Source of the DNA: Argopecten irradians
Lineage: Eukaryota; Mollusca; Bivalvia; Pectinida; Pectinidae
NCBI RefSeq assembly: GCF_041381155.1
Contig: NC_091139.1
Location: 10,788,383 to 10,852,382, forward strand
Direction of reading: 5' to 3'
Length of the DNA stretch: 64,000 bases
The notes beneath the pieces were generated by a model. That model was not told the DNA's origin, ran no database searches, and was given only the letters and a program-made list of their open reading frames with translations. The first letter of the stretch is position 1. The number at the start of each line of letters is the position of its first letter. Below are positions 1-11,805 of this stretch, piece after piece. A program made the position numbers and the translations under genes.

Positions 1-339
1 GAAACTATCTGGCACTGTTCCGTGATTGTTTTTACTTAGCACAGTGACCCCAGTTAACCATATATTTGGCATTCCTCCCTCACGACTGTATTAGGTTTTC
101 CAGTGAGTCCGTACTTCTACGCATTTGGGACTAGATCCAGTGGGGACCTGTGTAGAACCCATTAGTAATCATTTTAATAGGTGTCGAAATATAATCAATG
201 AGTCACACACACACTGATAGTGACCAAAAGTTCAATTATTTAACACAGAAACCACAAAGACCTGTGTTGTTCTTCTTATACAATTTTTGTGAAAAGGTGT
301 GATTTTGTGTAAGGACTATATTTAATATACGCCGTATAC

Positions 340-369
340 CTAGTCCGCTAAACCTGCCTATATTATAAG

Positions 370-407
<38 letters not shown>

Positions 408-465
408 GCCTAATATATATTAGGCCAAAAAAATCCTAATAATATAGGCAGGTTTAGCGGACTAG
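340..465. mobile_element. 126-bp palindromic MITE with 8-bp target duplication
   Basis: Terminal inverted repeats of about 31 bases begin CTAGTCCGCTAAACCTGCC and pair almost perfectly with the other end. CCGTATAC is repeated directly on both sides (332-339 and 466-473). The core holds a run of about 30 T and an 18-bp perfect palindrome at 408-425. The 8-bp duplication is the size used by hAT transposases, although the ends do not start with the usual CAG. Confidence 0.75.
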
Positions 466-473
466 CCGTATAC

Positions 474-1301
474 CGTAATAAAAATTCGTGAGATACAAGG
501 AACGGAACCCTTCCGAGAAATGTGTGAAGCAAGCGTGTATATTGACAAAAATCGTTTCAAAACACACATAGCGGTGTATCGAATCGAAGAAGTCAATAAC
601 GTTGATTTGTAATACACATCAATCTTTATATCTTAACATGATCTTATGTACATTAACATAAGTATAACGATATATTCCAATTGCGGAAGTAATTTGCCAA
701 ATGAGCACTACTGGTTAACCGATTCAAGTGGATTTTTTGTTGTTATTTCTTTTTCTTTTTGTCAATATACATCCTTGTTTTACCAATATTTTGGTTTCCA
801 TTAATTGTATCTCAGATACTTTATGGTATGATAAATCCAGTGGCGCTGTAACCCAATAGTTATACCGAATCATTTTTTGGTTCCGAAAATTGTTTTGGAA
901 GAAATAAATTAAACTTAAATTCAAGGTAAAAGTGTTCTACAGGGCCCATTTCTAATATAATCGACACCTGTTTATATATTGATTAAGGAAGAAGATCCCG
1001 GAACAACTCTTCAGCTGAAACATAATCGGGTATATTTTTATATCGGGTCACTAGCTTTTTGACAGCTGATCGCATCATGTCGATGGTTAAACAAAGGTTG
1101 AAATCCTATATCCTATATATTCTTATCTTAAAATATATGTTTTTGTAAATCAATTGAATTTGAAATCAGAAACCATCTTTGCATGTGTACATATTACCAC
1201 GAATGGTAAAGATGTTTGTTTTGTAAATTAACTGTATGGGTTTTCATTCTATTACCGTTTAGCCGGCTATTTTCGCTTGTCAAAATTTCGCGATTTGACC
1301 T

Positions 1302-1337
<36 letters not shown>

Positions 1338-3072
1338 AGCGGTTCTAAATTTTCACGATCTTAATTTAATGGTATAGATTTCGTGGATCGAATTTTCGTG
1401 ATCATAGCACTGTCCGCGGATTCGCCAAAATATCAACCCCACGAAATTGAAATAGCTAAACTGACATTTAAATTTTATTTTAGGACATCTTTCCCTATAT
1501 GTAAGGTACCCCGGCGTTGTGTGTGTGAATGTCTGCAAGTTTTGTGAGGCTGCGGTATATTCGAAGTTGGTATATGAGAAGAAAAATAATCTTTTCTGGC
1601 GATTATCGAATATAAGTAAAACGATCTTTTTATAGGACAAATACCACACAAGCTGATATATATATATATATATATAATTACATATCTATTTATATCATAG
1701 ACTTATTTGAAATTTACATTTTCAATATTTTAATGAGATCTTCATCTCATACATTTGTAGAGTATGTTAAATAAATTATTAAAATAGTGATATTATATTA
1801 TAACAGTATGTCTTCAGAAAATTCCTTATCTTAACATTCTCTATAGGAAAGCATTACAGGAGTTATAAGGAAAGTTCCGTAGCTTATTTTCCCCTTAACT
1901 TTTGTATTGCTTTCCTATGAAGAATTGTAAGTGAAAGAATGTTTAACAGTTAATCAGTCAGGCTTACGGTTAAGAATGGTCTTATTGACAGGTTAATGTA
2001 CAGCAATTATACCAAACATACCGACTAGACGGTAAGCGGAGAAGGTCAGGGTCGACAAAATGTCGGTCCATCCGGGGGATTACAATGTATATTTATTGTA
2101 CACATCATACTCTACCAGTGGAAATTTTCAAAACACACGTTTATTTCCAAAGTGTTGTATGATCACTGATGATATGTAAGTATGTTTTGTCATTATTTCT
2201 TCATATTATGTTCCCTTACTGATGTATATACAAATATAAGCATACGTGTATATACAAATGTTAAGAGGAGTGTATTTTGTTCACCTTAATGTTGCGTTAA
2301 TACACCACGCTAGGAAGTAAAATACATATATCGTAAAGTATTCATACAGAACTACCTGGGCCCGTCGTGGTATTCATAGGTTACCTGTAAAACATACTGC
2401 GGATGATAACACAAAAACTCTGTCTTTTTTCTTTTTTTTTAATATTTCATCAAAGTTTATCAAGTACATTGTACATGTTATCTGTCTTGTAATGTCTGGG
2501 GATTTATTTTCATTTTTGTTTTTCTTAAAGCTGGGAATTCCACTCAGCCCAAAGTTCGGCCATCTTATCTTGTTTATAGACCTAATGTCATGTTTTGTGT
2601 TTTATTCAAAACCAAAATCCGGGTATTAACAATAAAATTAATCGGATATGATAAACAAAGTCTTTGTTTACGGAGTATTTCCGATTGTTTACGTCATTAC
2701 GGGTCATACTAGTGGGTGTAAACGATCGATACGGGTATTGACTTATAAAAATAAGACTTACATAATTTTACCAATCATATTTCGTCCAAAATTATAAGAC
2801 ATGTGTGTTATTATCTACCCATGTACATAAATGTATGTCACCTACCCATACTGACGTCACAGTTATTATGTTACTAATATGGTATATGACCAGACTGTTA
2901 ATTATCTATTGATATATAAATATAAGCACGTGACATGATCAAGACGTCACGTATATGAGTATTTGTGTATATATAAATATGTATGAGTAACCGTGCTGTT
3001 GTATGGTTGCCACGTGGAATCGCGAAAGGATTTTTTTACTGTAGGAAATAATTCGAAAACCCCACAAATTCT
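474..3072. other. AT-rich intergenic DNA upstream of paralogue A
   Basis: Apart from the degenerate repeat near 1255-1440 and a short TA run at about 1654-1673, I see no gene, RNA or clear mobile element. Open frames here are short and of random composition. Confidence 0.5.
1301..1334. repeat. A homopolymer inside a degenerate AT-rich repeat
   Basis: About 34 consecutive A lie between sequence with the motifs agccggctattttcgc and ttcacgat. The same motifs recur around 10500-10660 and 11050-11260. This suggests a worn copy of the same foldback family at about 1255-1440. Confidence 0.45.
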
Positions 3073-3083
3073 TTATATAAATA
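3073..3083 (+). promoter_or_regulatory. possible TATA box of paralogue A
   Basis: TATATAAAT lies about 140 bases before the chosen ATG, at a spacing that would leave a 5' UTR of roughly 110 bases. The surrounding DNA is so AT-rich that similar strings occur by chance (for example near 2913 and 2970), so this is only a candidate. Confidence 0.2.
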
Positions 3084-3222
3084 CACTTGAATTACCCAAA
3101 GAGGAGTGATCATATATCGTTTGATATATTAATAGACAGCCCATCCTCATAAGCTTCATATATATGTAACACATTTTATCTACGACGACATTTTATGAAC
3201 TGAATTTGCATAGCCTAACAAT

Positions 3223-6149
3223 ATGCCAGAGTATAGAAATACAGGTGAGCTATTGGTCCGATTCGTGACTTTTCACGTAATCCTTAATTACTTTGTTTTC
3301 TAATTATTACTGTAATTTCAAATTAATTTATACAATTGTTACAGATATAGATATATATCCCATAAAAATACTTTTTAATCACGTTTGAAATCTTTGTAAG
3401 CAACCTGTTATTGTGTTATTTTTTTCTATTAATAATGTTCACAAATATTTTGTATTATTTCAATGTCTTAAGCGTAGTTCCTCGCTTTTTACCACTTTGG
3501 GGAATACATTAATTCATTAGGCACTTATCAATGGGCAAATGTCTGGCATGATTAATTTACATGTACTTTCATTCTGATTCAAACATCAAACATTGAAGAT
3601 ACCTTGACCTGTCGTTAGTGCGTTTTGCTATCCCTTAATTATCTTTTCTGTTATTGTATGGACTTACTTGGTAATTGCGTGTCAATGTTTTCAACAGGTG
3701 ATCCGTCACTGATGTATCCAGTGAGAGACGTTATTGGGTGTCATGCTTCACTCAAAGGTACTATCTACTAAATCCATCTCCTTGAAAAACCTTCTAAACT
3801 TCATATTCTAAGACTGTTATGAAAAATTCTTCATTTTGAATCATCAATCTCCTTATAAACAAAATCTAAACTTCGTATTCTAAGACTATTGTGAAAATCC
3901 CTTTATTTTGCATAAACTAAAAAGGAAGTGAATTCGCTGCATCTTATTTCCGTCTTTTTCTTATAAAGTATTATTTCGAATCGGAAAAAAATGTCTTTAG
4001 CTTATCAAACGAATTCATTGATTACTGTACAGGAAATATACATTGGAAATCTGTCAATGCAAATCAATTAAGTAAGTAACATAACAATTTCAACCTGAGT
4101 TTATTCATTACTTTCTTTGTATCATTTTATCCAGATGGAGCGACGCCTCGTCAGAATATCGACTACTTACTTCTAAGAACAGATGCCAAGTATTGGAGAA
4201 AAGGGATCGTGGAAATGTTACAGGGCCAATCCAGGGGAGACAATCAAAAGGACCTGCTAAGTTTTCTAGTTTCAAATGTACGTTAAAATTTAAGTTAAAA
4301 ATAACTAATAGATATAGCCGGGTAGCCGTTAAATGTATACCTAACTGGTATTCTAGTCTCCCATATCATCTAACGATTATTTAGTTCACCATCCTCATGC
4401 TTTCGGTCTTTTTGAAATGGCTTGGACCAAGAATAGATATATAATTACTAATGGTATCATAGCCTGAACGGATACACTTTGATATAAGCCTGTATAAGAT
4501 AGTTAAAGTCAATGTCAAGCCACAATTCCGATAACAGTAGTTATCGTCAACGACTTATAGTGATATTTGCAATGCTGTATGATAAAACAATGGTGAAGGC
4601 ATATGATTTAATACTGTTTTTTTTTATTTATGTTTTGGCACAATTATCTTTTTGTTTATTATAGGTGACAAATGCTATTCACGCACGAGAAATTGGACCA
4701 CATATGTTGGTAACAATGAACTATGAAGATGTACCAGACAACCTTGACCTTGTAAACTGGAGGAGAGTTCTGGTAGGCCTGAACATGGTACTAGAGGAGC
4801 CGGATACAAACCGTGATATACGTTCTATTGGCGTCAGTGTGGACAGCCAAACGGACGTCACCAGTCTTAAAGGGTTTCTGGAAGTACTGGGGTTCTTACA
4901 AGGTAACACACTTGTTATAGACTTAACAACATTTGACTTAGTTAAGATTTCCTGAGATATTTACACTAGAGATTTGGAACCCTGTTGTAACGTTTACCTC
5001 CCTCTTATACCATAAATATTTTTTTTTAAGATTGAATCAATGCATATACAATTGAACAATCCTTTAACTTATTTACCCCTGAAATTCCAAAATGTCACAT
5101 TCCAGTCTATGAACTGAATGAATCTAAATGCATCCTTATTTGGTTCATTGGATTAAAAGTCAGTGTTATGTAAGCATTATTTAAATATAGCAGCACTAAG
5201 TATATCCGATACTTAGTGTTGCTATACTCATGCTGGGCCGATTTTATACACTGTAGTTTCCGTTCGTATTCACATTTCCCTCGTTGACTTGCATATTACC
5301 TTTATCCGACTGCTTTTTGTATCTGTTTTGTATTATTATTCGTTTTGTCTTGTTGACTTTCATGTTATTTTACCCCTGTTCTTGTTGTATCTGTTTGTTA
5401 TCATTATTATTCTTTTTGTCTCGTTGACTTGCTTGATACTTTCACCTTAGTGGTTTTAGCCAGTATCTGTTACATCCCTATGAAGTTAAAAGATAATGAC
5501 TTAAATTCTTCATTATTTATTATCACAGAACTACCTCTGGATGTTGTGGAATTCATAAGCAGACTCAGTAAATCTGATGCGTCGGCGATATATGAAACGG
5601 TAAGTTGTTTGTTTATCAGTTAAATCATAACTATAATCTTTCTATTTTATGCAGTTTGTCTTGAGTAATTTGTTACACGTATCGGTTAATCCAGTTTAAT
5701 CATAACCTTAAATAGAATCAGTTTGCGTGAATCACTAAATCGTTGTCAAATATATACACCCTTATATACATAGAACCCTATAGATTATATCAGAATGTTT
5801 CACTATAAAGAAACTTATTTCTTGGTAAAAACCTTGTAAAGGTACTTTTTTTTTTATTTTTTTTTTTTTTTTTTTTTTGCATTCTTATAGAGATAATTTA
5901 CCATAATGTTATTTTCAGCTATCGGATACGTCCAGCGGATTCCCTATACCGAAATACTGCTATGGGACTGTGGCGACATTGTATGAACGCCATATGGTTG
6001 CGATGAGGACGTTGGGTTTCTATAGAAGGTCACCAGAGGAACAAATATCATGGACAAAACCAGAACGTGTTTCTATAACAGCTGTGATATGTGTTATACA
6101 AGGGATATGTAAATCTCTATCTGGTGTTCAGGAAAGTTGTGGAAAATGA
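3223..6149 (+). CDS. uncharacterised six-exon protein, 254 aa (paralogue A)
   Basis: I do not recognise the family and propose no function. Coding exons are 3223-3244, 3698-3757, 4135-4277, 4665-4902, 5529-5599 and 5919-6149. Each intron has GT and AG ends, and the frame stays open to a TGA at 6147-6149. Intron phases are 1, 1, 0, 1, 0. The start MPEYRNT is chosen because it is the first ATG of an open exon with a clean donor (acag/gtgagc). The protein begins with a short polar stretch. A conserved block follows near residues 47-50 (YWRKG), then the best-conserved part in exon 4 (NLDLVNWRRVL near residue 100, then LEEPDT). Near the C-terminus is GFYRRSPEE, followed by W, KPER and SGVQ. There is no signal peptide or membrane segment, so it is probably a soluble intracellular protein. 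The minus-strand gene at 11806-16742 has the same architecture and strong similarity, which is the main support for this model. Only the first exon is weakly constrained. Confidence 0.82.
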
Positions 6150-6754
6150 AGTGAAACGTATTTATTTCCATCTCATTGAGAAACGTGACACAAATTTATA
6201 ATCGACTTCCCTGTTTTAAAAGCAAAAGTGTAAAGATGCTTCCGGACAATTGTGAATTCCATTATGTAATCTGAGTAAAAGGTTAAAGTCCCAGTTTCCT
6301 GTTCAAAATTTATATTTAACAGGGTTTTATGCGGGGGAGATCCATCGAAAATTTCCTCGGCATTTCATCACTCGATTACTTTGACTAACTCTCTGATCTG
6401 ATGTATTTTATTGAAATTTTATGTTTTGTTATTTAATTGTAAGACTCCGTCCATATGTCTTAATTATATTTATATGTTATATTTTGTTATGGGTTTGTGC
6501 AATATTTATTTTCATTTTTTTAGACTTTTGTAATAACCGCCATAGCATACTACCATAAGTAATTTTTAACAAGAATATTGTATGATTATTGATGCAAATG
6601 TATGTTAATCATGTAGTTTGTGGCACTTGACCAAGTAGCTCCAGGGGTCTATTAAACTACAGACGTTTGTAATATGCTTGTTTCTGTTATTTTACTTATT
6701 GACCGTCAGGGATCATATATGTGCGTATATGTAATATAATCCCCTAAATATTAA

Positions 6755-7095
6755 AGATGCTCCACCGCCGACAGAGCATAAATGATATTCATCATTCGAA
6801 CAATAATCTGTGTTTAATCGTGTATATATATATGCCTAATTAACACAAAAAATAATGTAAAATAATTTATTTCGCCTTTGGTGCATGCGCATATAGAATA
6901 TAGTGCCACGGATTTTTTTCGGGATGCAATTAATTGTTTTTCATATTTTTAACTTGAAGGAAAATTAGAAGCTTAAACTTTTCAATGGTGGTAATGGTGT
7001 AAAGTAAGTAACTTTTGTAATAGAAGAAAAATACTAAATCGTCTGCTCCTGTTTTTGATAGTAAAAAAATACCATTTGTCAGCGGTGGAGCATCT
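6755..7095 (+). mobile_element. TTAA MITE family 1, complete copy (341 bp)
   Basis: Terminal inverted repeats AGATGCTCCACCGCYGACA / TGTCAGCGGTGGAGCATCT are flanked by TTAA at 6751-6754 and 7096-7099. There is no coding capacity. TTAA target sites and this form suggest mobilisation by a piggyBac-type transposase. Other copies lie at 14499, 27340, 31001 and 63938. Confidence 0.85.
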
Positions 7096-7318
7096 TTAAG
7101 GATTAAAATACAATAATATACATTTGTCACAATCTAAGGGATGAAATAAATGAATCGATTTGCGAGTAAAAAACGTTGATTCTTGTAAGAAAATAAAATA
7201 TGTGATTTTACAAAATGCAAATTGCATACTGCATGACTTAAAATTCCGATGTGTATTAGCTTACATTAATGTTTCGTAGTTGCTACATGTATATCTCATT
7301 GAAAAGCATGGAAAAACA

Positions 7319-7485
7319 ATACAGTGAAACGTGGTATAAATAACACCTCTGTACAAAGGACACTTGTCTATAAAGGACAGGCATAAATACGATTGACTTG
7401 TGTATAAAGAATATCTGACTATAAATGACATGTTTGCTGTGTCGCATTGGTATCCTTTATAGAGAGGGTTAACTATACAAGGAAA
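7319..7485 (+). repeat. interspersed repeat with atacagtgaaac end
   Basis: The block atacagtgaaac, then acacctctgtacaaaggacacttgtc with the word tataaaggaca repeated, matches the reverse complement of 50150-50312 in word order. The 99-codon antisense frame over it is not a gene. Confidence 0.45.
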
Positions 7486-7877
7486 TGTAAGAATTATTCT
7501 ATTTAACTTGTGATTATACACACTAGCCACGAAAGAAGTATTTCCAAATTCAAACCACAAAAGAGAATATTAAAGGATGTATTATACTATACAGAATAAA
7601 AACTACTAGTGATATACTTGTACTTGTATTTACACCATTTTAATTTTGTTTATGCAAAAAACATTGACCGTAGCATACATGTTCAATATGGATGTACATC
7701 ACACGCCTTTGTCATCTATCAAATAGTATCTGTAAAATATGGTCTATTATTATTGTGATGTCTTTAATTGACCAATGTATATATATACTTGGAAGGGTCT
7801 CGTATGTCTTTGAGGGCGAAGAGACTTCGAGAAAAGAGGGAGGAGTGTAGCGGGAATGGACTGGGTCGATCATCGGT

Positions 7878-7985
7878 GACCAGGTAGCTCAGTCTGTAGA
7901 GCACTCGGCTAGTGTTCGGACGGTCCCGGGTTCGAATCCCGGTCTGGCCCCTACATTTTCTCCTTTCCAGTTACATACTGTTAAG
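7878..7985 (+). mobile_element. tRNA-derived SINE, copy 1
   Basis: The promoter boxes of a tRNA gene are present: A box TAGCTCAGTCTG at 7885 and a perfect B box GGTTCGAATCC at 7929-7939. The acceptor-like ends gaccagg and tctggcc nearly pair. The anticodon stem does not pair, so this is not a working tRNA. The tail cattttctcctttccagttac is shared with the copy at 41649. Confidence 0.7.
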
Positions 7986-8139
7986 TACAATCTGTCGCAT
8001 TAATGCATTAACTTTAAGCACTCACTCCGGTGGGGTACGTAGGCAGTGGGTTCTGGACGAGATACTCATTATTCTATATAAGTTGTAGCGTCATCTGCTA
8101 CTTAGCATAAATGGGGGGACGACTGGTTTATTCGTTGTC

Positions 8140-10140
8140 AGTTTATACATATGTAATGTGACAGGATGGCGGTGTTGTTCTGTGTCTCTGTCAACATGCT
8201 TCAGTGAGATTGTACTACAAAAAGGCACCAACAGTTAACTAGTGCACGGAGACACAACACTAATATACCGCAGCCTCCCAAAATATACAGCCGCCCTAAA
8301 ATGACTCTAGCTATTAATCAGACCTTAAGTCTGCTCATTATGCACAAAATTACGCATTGTTGTTAATTCTGTACTATATCAATATAATTCAGAAAATGTG
8401 CCCATCTCAGTGAAAGAAATATGTTGTGGATTTAATATAAAATTAAGAACGAAACAAAATAAAACCACTGAAGTCTGGTTTTTATAAAGGAATCAGTACC
8501 TGTTTGAAAACGTGTCGATTAGATTAAGATAAGAAATAAAAATAAACACATTATAACGGTATTGAATTATTTAATAAATAAATAAACTAAACAGTCAAAT
8601 CACATTTTACCTACAAACATCCAACCGCGAAAAAAAAATGATGGGATTTAATATAATTATTATATCTTCAGAATGTTTTTCTTTGAAGTGGGGCTTTCGT
8701 TGAGAAAGTCATTAATTCTTTCGGATTTGCTTTTTTTCTTTGCTGAAGTACCCTATGAGGTATTTAAAATTAATTCAACACTCATTAATGGAATAATTCT
8801 ACGACAGTGATTTACCTTTGTTGCCATATTTTCCAGTTTAAATATTTCATTAAATCAAAATATTCAATTTGGATCGGGCAGCAGGCAGAACCTATATACG
8901 CCGTCTCCGCAAGTTGTCATAGCTTTGCATACTGTAGTAATGTTATCGGAATTAGGAAGGAAGTTGTTATTGTCCGTTAGAAATCAAATTTATTACCTTG
9001 AGCCTTCAGATGTATAAAAAACCATCATATCCAAAGCAAATAGATTTGATTTATATCTTTAGATAATCCAAATGGGAAGGACTGAATTCAAGACTGAGGA
9101 GGTCATCAGGACCGAAAGAAATTAATCAAATAATTAAGTATTTACCATTCTATGAAATATAATTAATATGAAATTTCAGATACATATGTATATAATCTTG
9201 ATTGTATGATAGTTTCGTGAACTTAGGACATTGTGATAATTGATTTTATTATTGATCGAAATTAGGAGCATAAAAAATCGAGAGACAAAAAAACCAACAG
9301 TATTGATACTAGTAGCATTTATGAATAAATTGAAAATAATGAAATACAAATATAAGATGCAAATCTTGCATTCATCCATCATCTGCCAAACCTTTTCACA
9401 TACAAACTGAAATGCATTTTCTTTTGGCAGTTTTTTTTCTTTTGAGATCATCTATTGGGAATGTTTGTACATTGTATATATATAATATTGAGAGCAATAT
9501 AGTATATCTTCACATACCAAGGGTATCTAATACATGAAGACACTGTAACTTATGAACATTATCAATTATGATAACACGACCAATAACAGATCAAACCGTA
9601 ATGTAGGGCTTACTATATACTTTAGTAACGTTCCATCTTTAGAAAATATCTTTTTTTTAAATAGAAATAAAAACATGCATGTTAGTCACATGTATGTGTG
9701 TAACAACTACTACATGATACATTCGACTCACAGGGTGCCAGCACCATTTAATTAAAGAAAACAAAATCAATATTGTATATGCAATTGTAGTGTGTGGTAG
9801 AGGATTGAGTATTTATATATCATCGTAATGACCCAACAAATGAAACTGACCGCATAAAATGTTCTGATGTAAAATGAAAATACAACTAAGCCAAAATGTC
9901 GTATAGATGGTGAATATCTTTTTAAATTATAAAAGATATATTACAGCGATAGTTCGCACTGCCTTCCAATGACTAGTTGATTTGATTTGATTTAACATAT
10001 TTTATTGCAAATATATACAAAAGGATTGGGTACAAGTTTTATGCAACTTATATTGCCACCCTTTCCAAAATACAGAACGAATACAAACATGATATGCAAA
10101 GTAATGAAATATATAAATATGATTAAATAGTAAATAAGAA
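8140..10140. other. intergenic DNA between the convergent paralogues
   Basis: I see only short chance frames. 8250-8310 (gtgcacggagacacaacac, then gcagcctcccaaa) resembles 53008-53055 and probably marks a small interspersed repeat. Confidence 0.4.
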
Positions 10141-10149
10141 CACTTTGGA

Positions 10150-10190
10150 GAGAAAGAGAGAGAGAGAGAGAGGGAGGGGGGGGGGGAGTA
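10150..10190 (+). repeat. GA microsatellite passing into a G run
   Basis: The run starts as GAGAAAGAGAGA and ends in a block of ten or more G. Antisense frames are spurious. Confidence 0.8.
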
Positions 10191-10340
10191 AGGAGAGGAA
10201 GAAAATTCAATGTCTTAAAATTGTAATACTAAATCGACTTAATTAATAAATAATAATTTGCGGCACCAGTTGGACTAATTATCTCGTTCTTTGCCTTCCC
10301 TCTAAAAGAATGTCCATCATACTCCTAAAATCTTTCTCCT

Positions 10341-10382
10341 AGCTGTTCAGGTCTTCCATCAAGCTGTTCAGGTCTTCCATCA
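10341..10382 (+). repeat. 21-bp tandem duplication
   Basis: agctgttcaggtcttccatc plus a is present twice, head to tail, without a change. Confidence 0.8.
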
Positions 10383-10725
10383 AATGACTAGTACTTGATA
10401 ATATCAGGTCAGACATTGATGCAATTCATGGATATAGGTAAACATGTATATACTTCGACGAATCGGAATAATTTGCAACTGAATGAATGCATTCTTAGTT
10501 ACTGTAATTAATTGTTTTGCAGCTATTCGCGTTTTCAGTTTTCAAATCAATATCGCGGACATTAATTGTCGTAAAATCAAAACTTGAGATACATTTTCTG
10601 TATATGTCAATATTATTAATGTAGATAAATATTAATCGCGAAAATAGCGAACGTAAAATTGCACGCAAGTTGGTCTACAATAATTCGAGAATACAATGTT
10701 ATTGCGCAATATCAATCTCTCCCAG

Positions 10726-10775
10726 GGTACATTGCGGCCATATTGAAATCTGAGGGCCGCAATGAACTCTGGGAA
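10726..10775. repeat. imperfect hairpin of about 20-bp stem
   Basis: cccagggtacattgcggcc pairs with gggccgcaatgaactctggg across a loop of about 14 bases. It could be the core of a small inverted-repeat element. Confidence 0.5.
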
Positions 10776-11054
10776 AGATTGGCAAACTACAGTAAATGTT
10801 GTCGACAATAGGAAAATTCTAGATAATAAATATATTTGATAGATCGACGCTAGTCAAGGATCATAACGCTTCTGGGTTTTTTTTTACAAGGAATCGACGG
10901 AGAAACCCTGTTGGTTAGTGATACTTTTAGTGGGAAACTAATTTAATGTTATAAACCTAAACACAGAAACATTACTACATATGATATGCTTAGTCTCATT
11001 ATCCAATACATGTAAACAATTATATATACATTATTCAACACACATAATAACGAA

Positions 11055-11250
11055 TAGCCGGAGAATTTCGCAGGTAAAAAAAATCGAGATTTTGAACGAA
11101 AACGAGAAAAATGCAATTTTGACGAATTGAAATTTCTCAATTTGACTATCAAAAGCATATATAATTTGTTATTTCACGATTTTGCTTTGCGATCACATCC
11201 ATGTACCGCGAAAGCTCAAAAATAACTTTTCCCACGAAAATCACCGGCTA
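11055..11250. mobile_element. short foldback element with tagccgg ends
   Basis: tagccggagaatttcgca at the left and cacgaaaatcaccggcta at the right are imperfect inverted repeats of about 18 bases around an AT-rich centre. Related motifs occur near 1262 and at 10520-10650. Confidence 0.5.
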
Positions 11251-11805
11251 TATTAAGTATAAGAGACAAAAATAATTAAACGATTGCTAAATTAGCGATC
11301 ACAGACAATGGGCCTGTTCCACAACACATTGATACAACGGAGATGCTGAGGTAACTTTATACGTGAGAAAATAACACCGTACTGTATTTGTTTATTTTGG
11401 CCTTCAAACATTTTTTTAATGGCCTACTGATATTATAAAATTAATTCGATTAAACATATAAAGCATTTAGATTTTTACCCCTGACCAATAAAACTGATTT
11501 TAAAAAATAGCAAGCCAGCATATAAAATTGGAAAAATACATGTATAGCTAATCCAAGACAAAAATTGTCATATAAAATTAGAATTTGATTTCTTCTTTAT
11601 TTCTTTTCATTTTTTTGGAGGTGATAGTAATATCTTAGTATTTAATACATTGTTTGTAAAGAGACAACGGCAGTTTTTTTAATCTTAATTTGAACATAAA
11701 TTGCCTTTTGACGGAGATAAGTCATCTTTTAATACACCTATGTGTATTATCTGTATGATTAAAGTATGCGTTATCAGAACATAACAAAATAATTAATAAG
11801 CTTCA

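Noticed and set aside
7261..7560. 99-codon minus-strand frame
   Set aside because: It overlies an interspersed repeat with tataaaggaca words and has no splice or family support.
7878..7950. Functional tRNA gene
   Set aside because: A and B boxes are good, but the anticodon stem does not pair and a related sequence with the same tail lies at 41649, so it is a SINE head.
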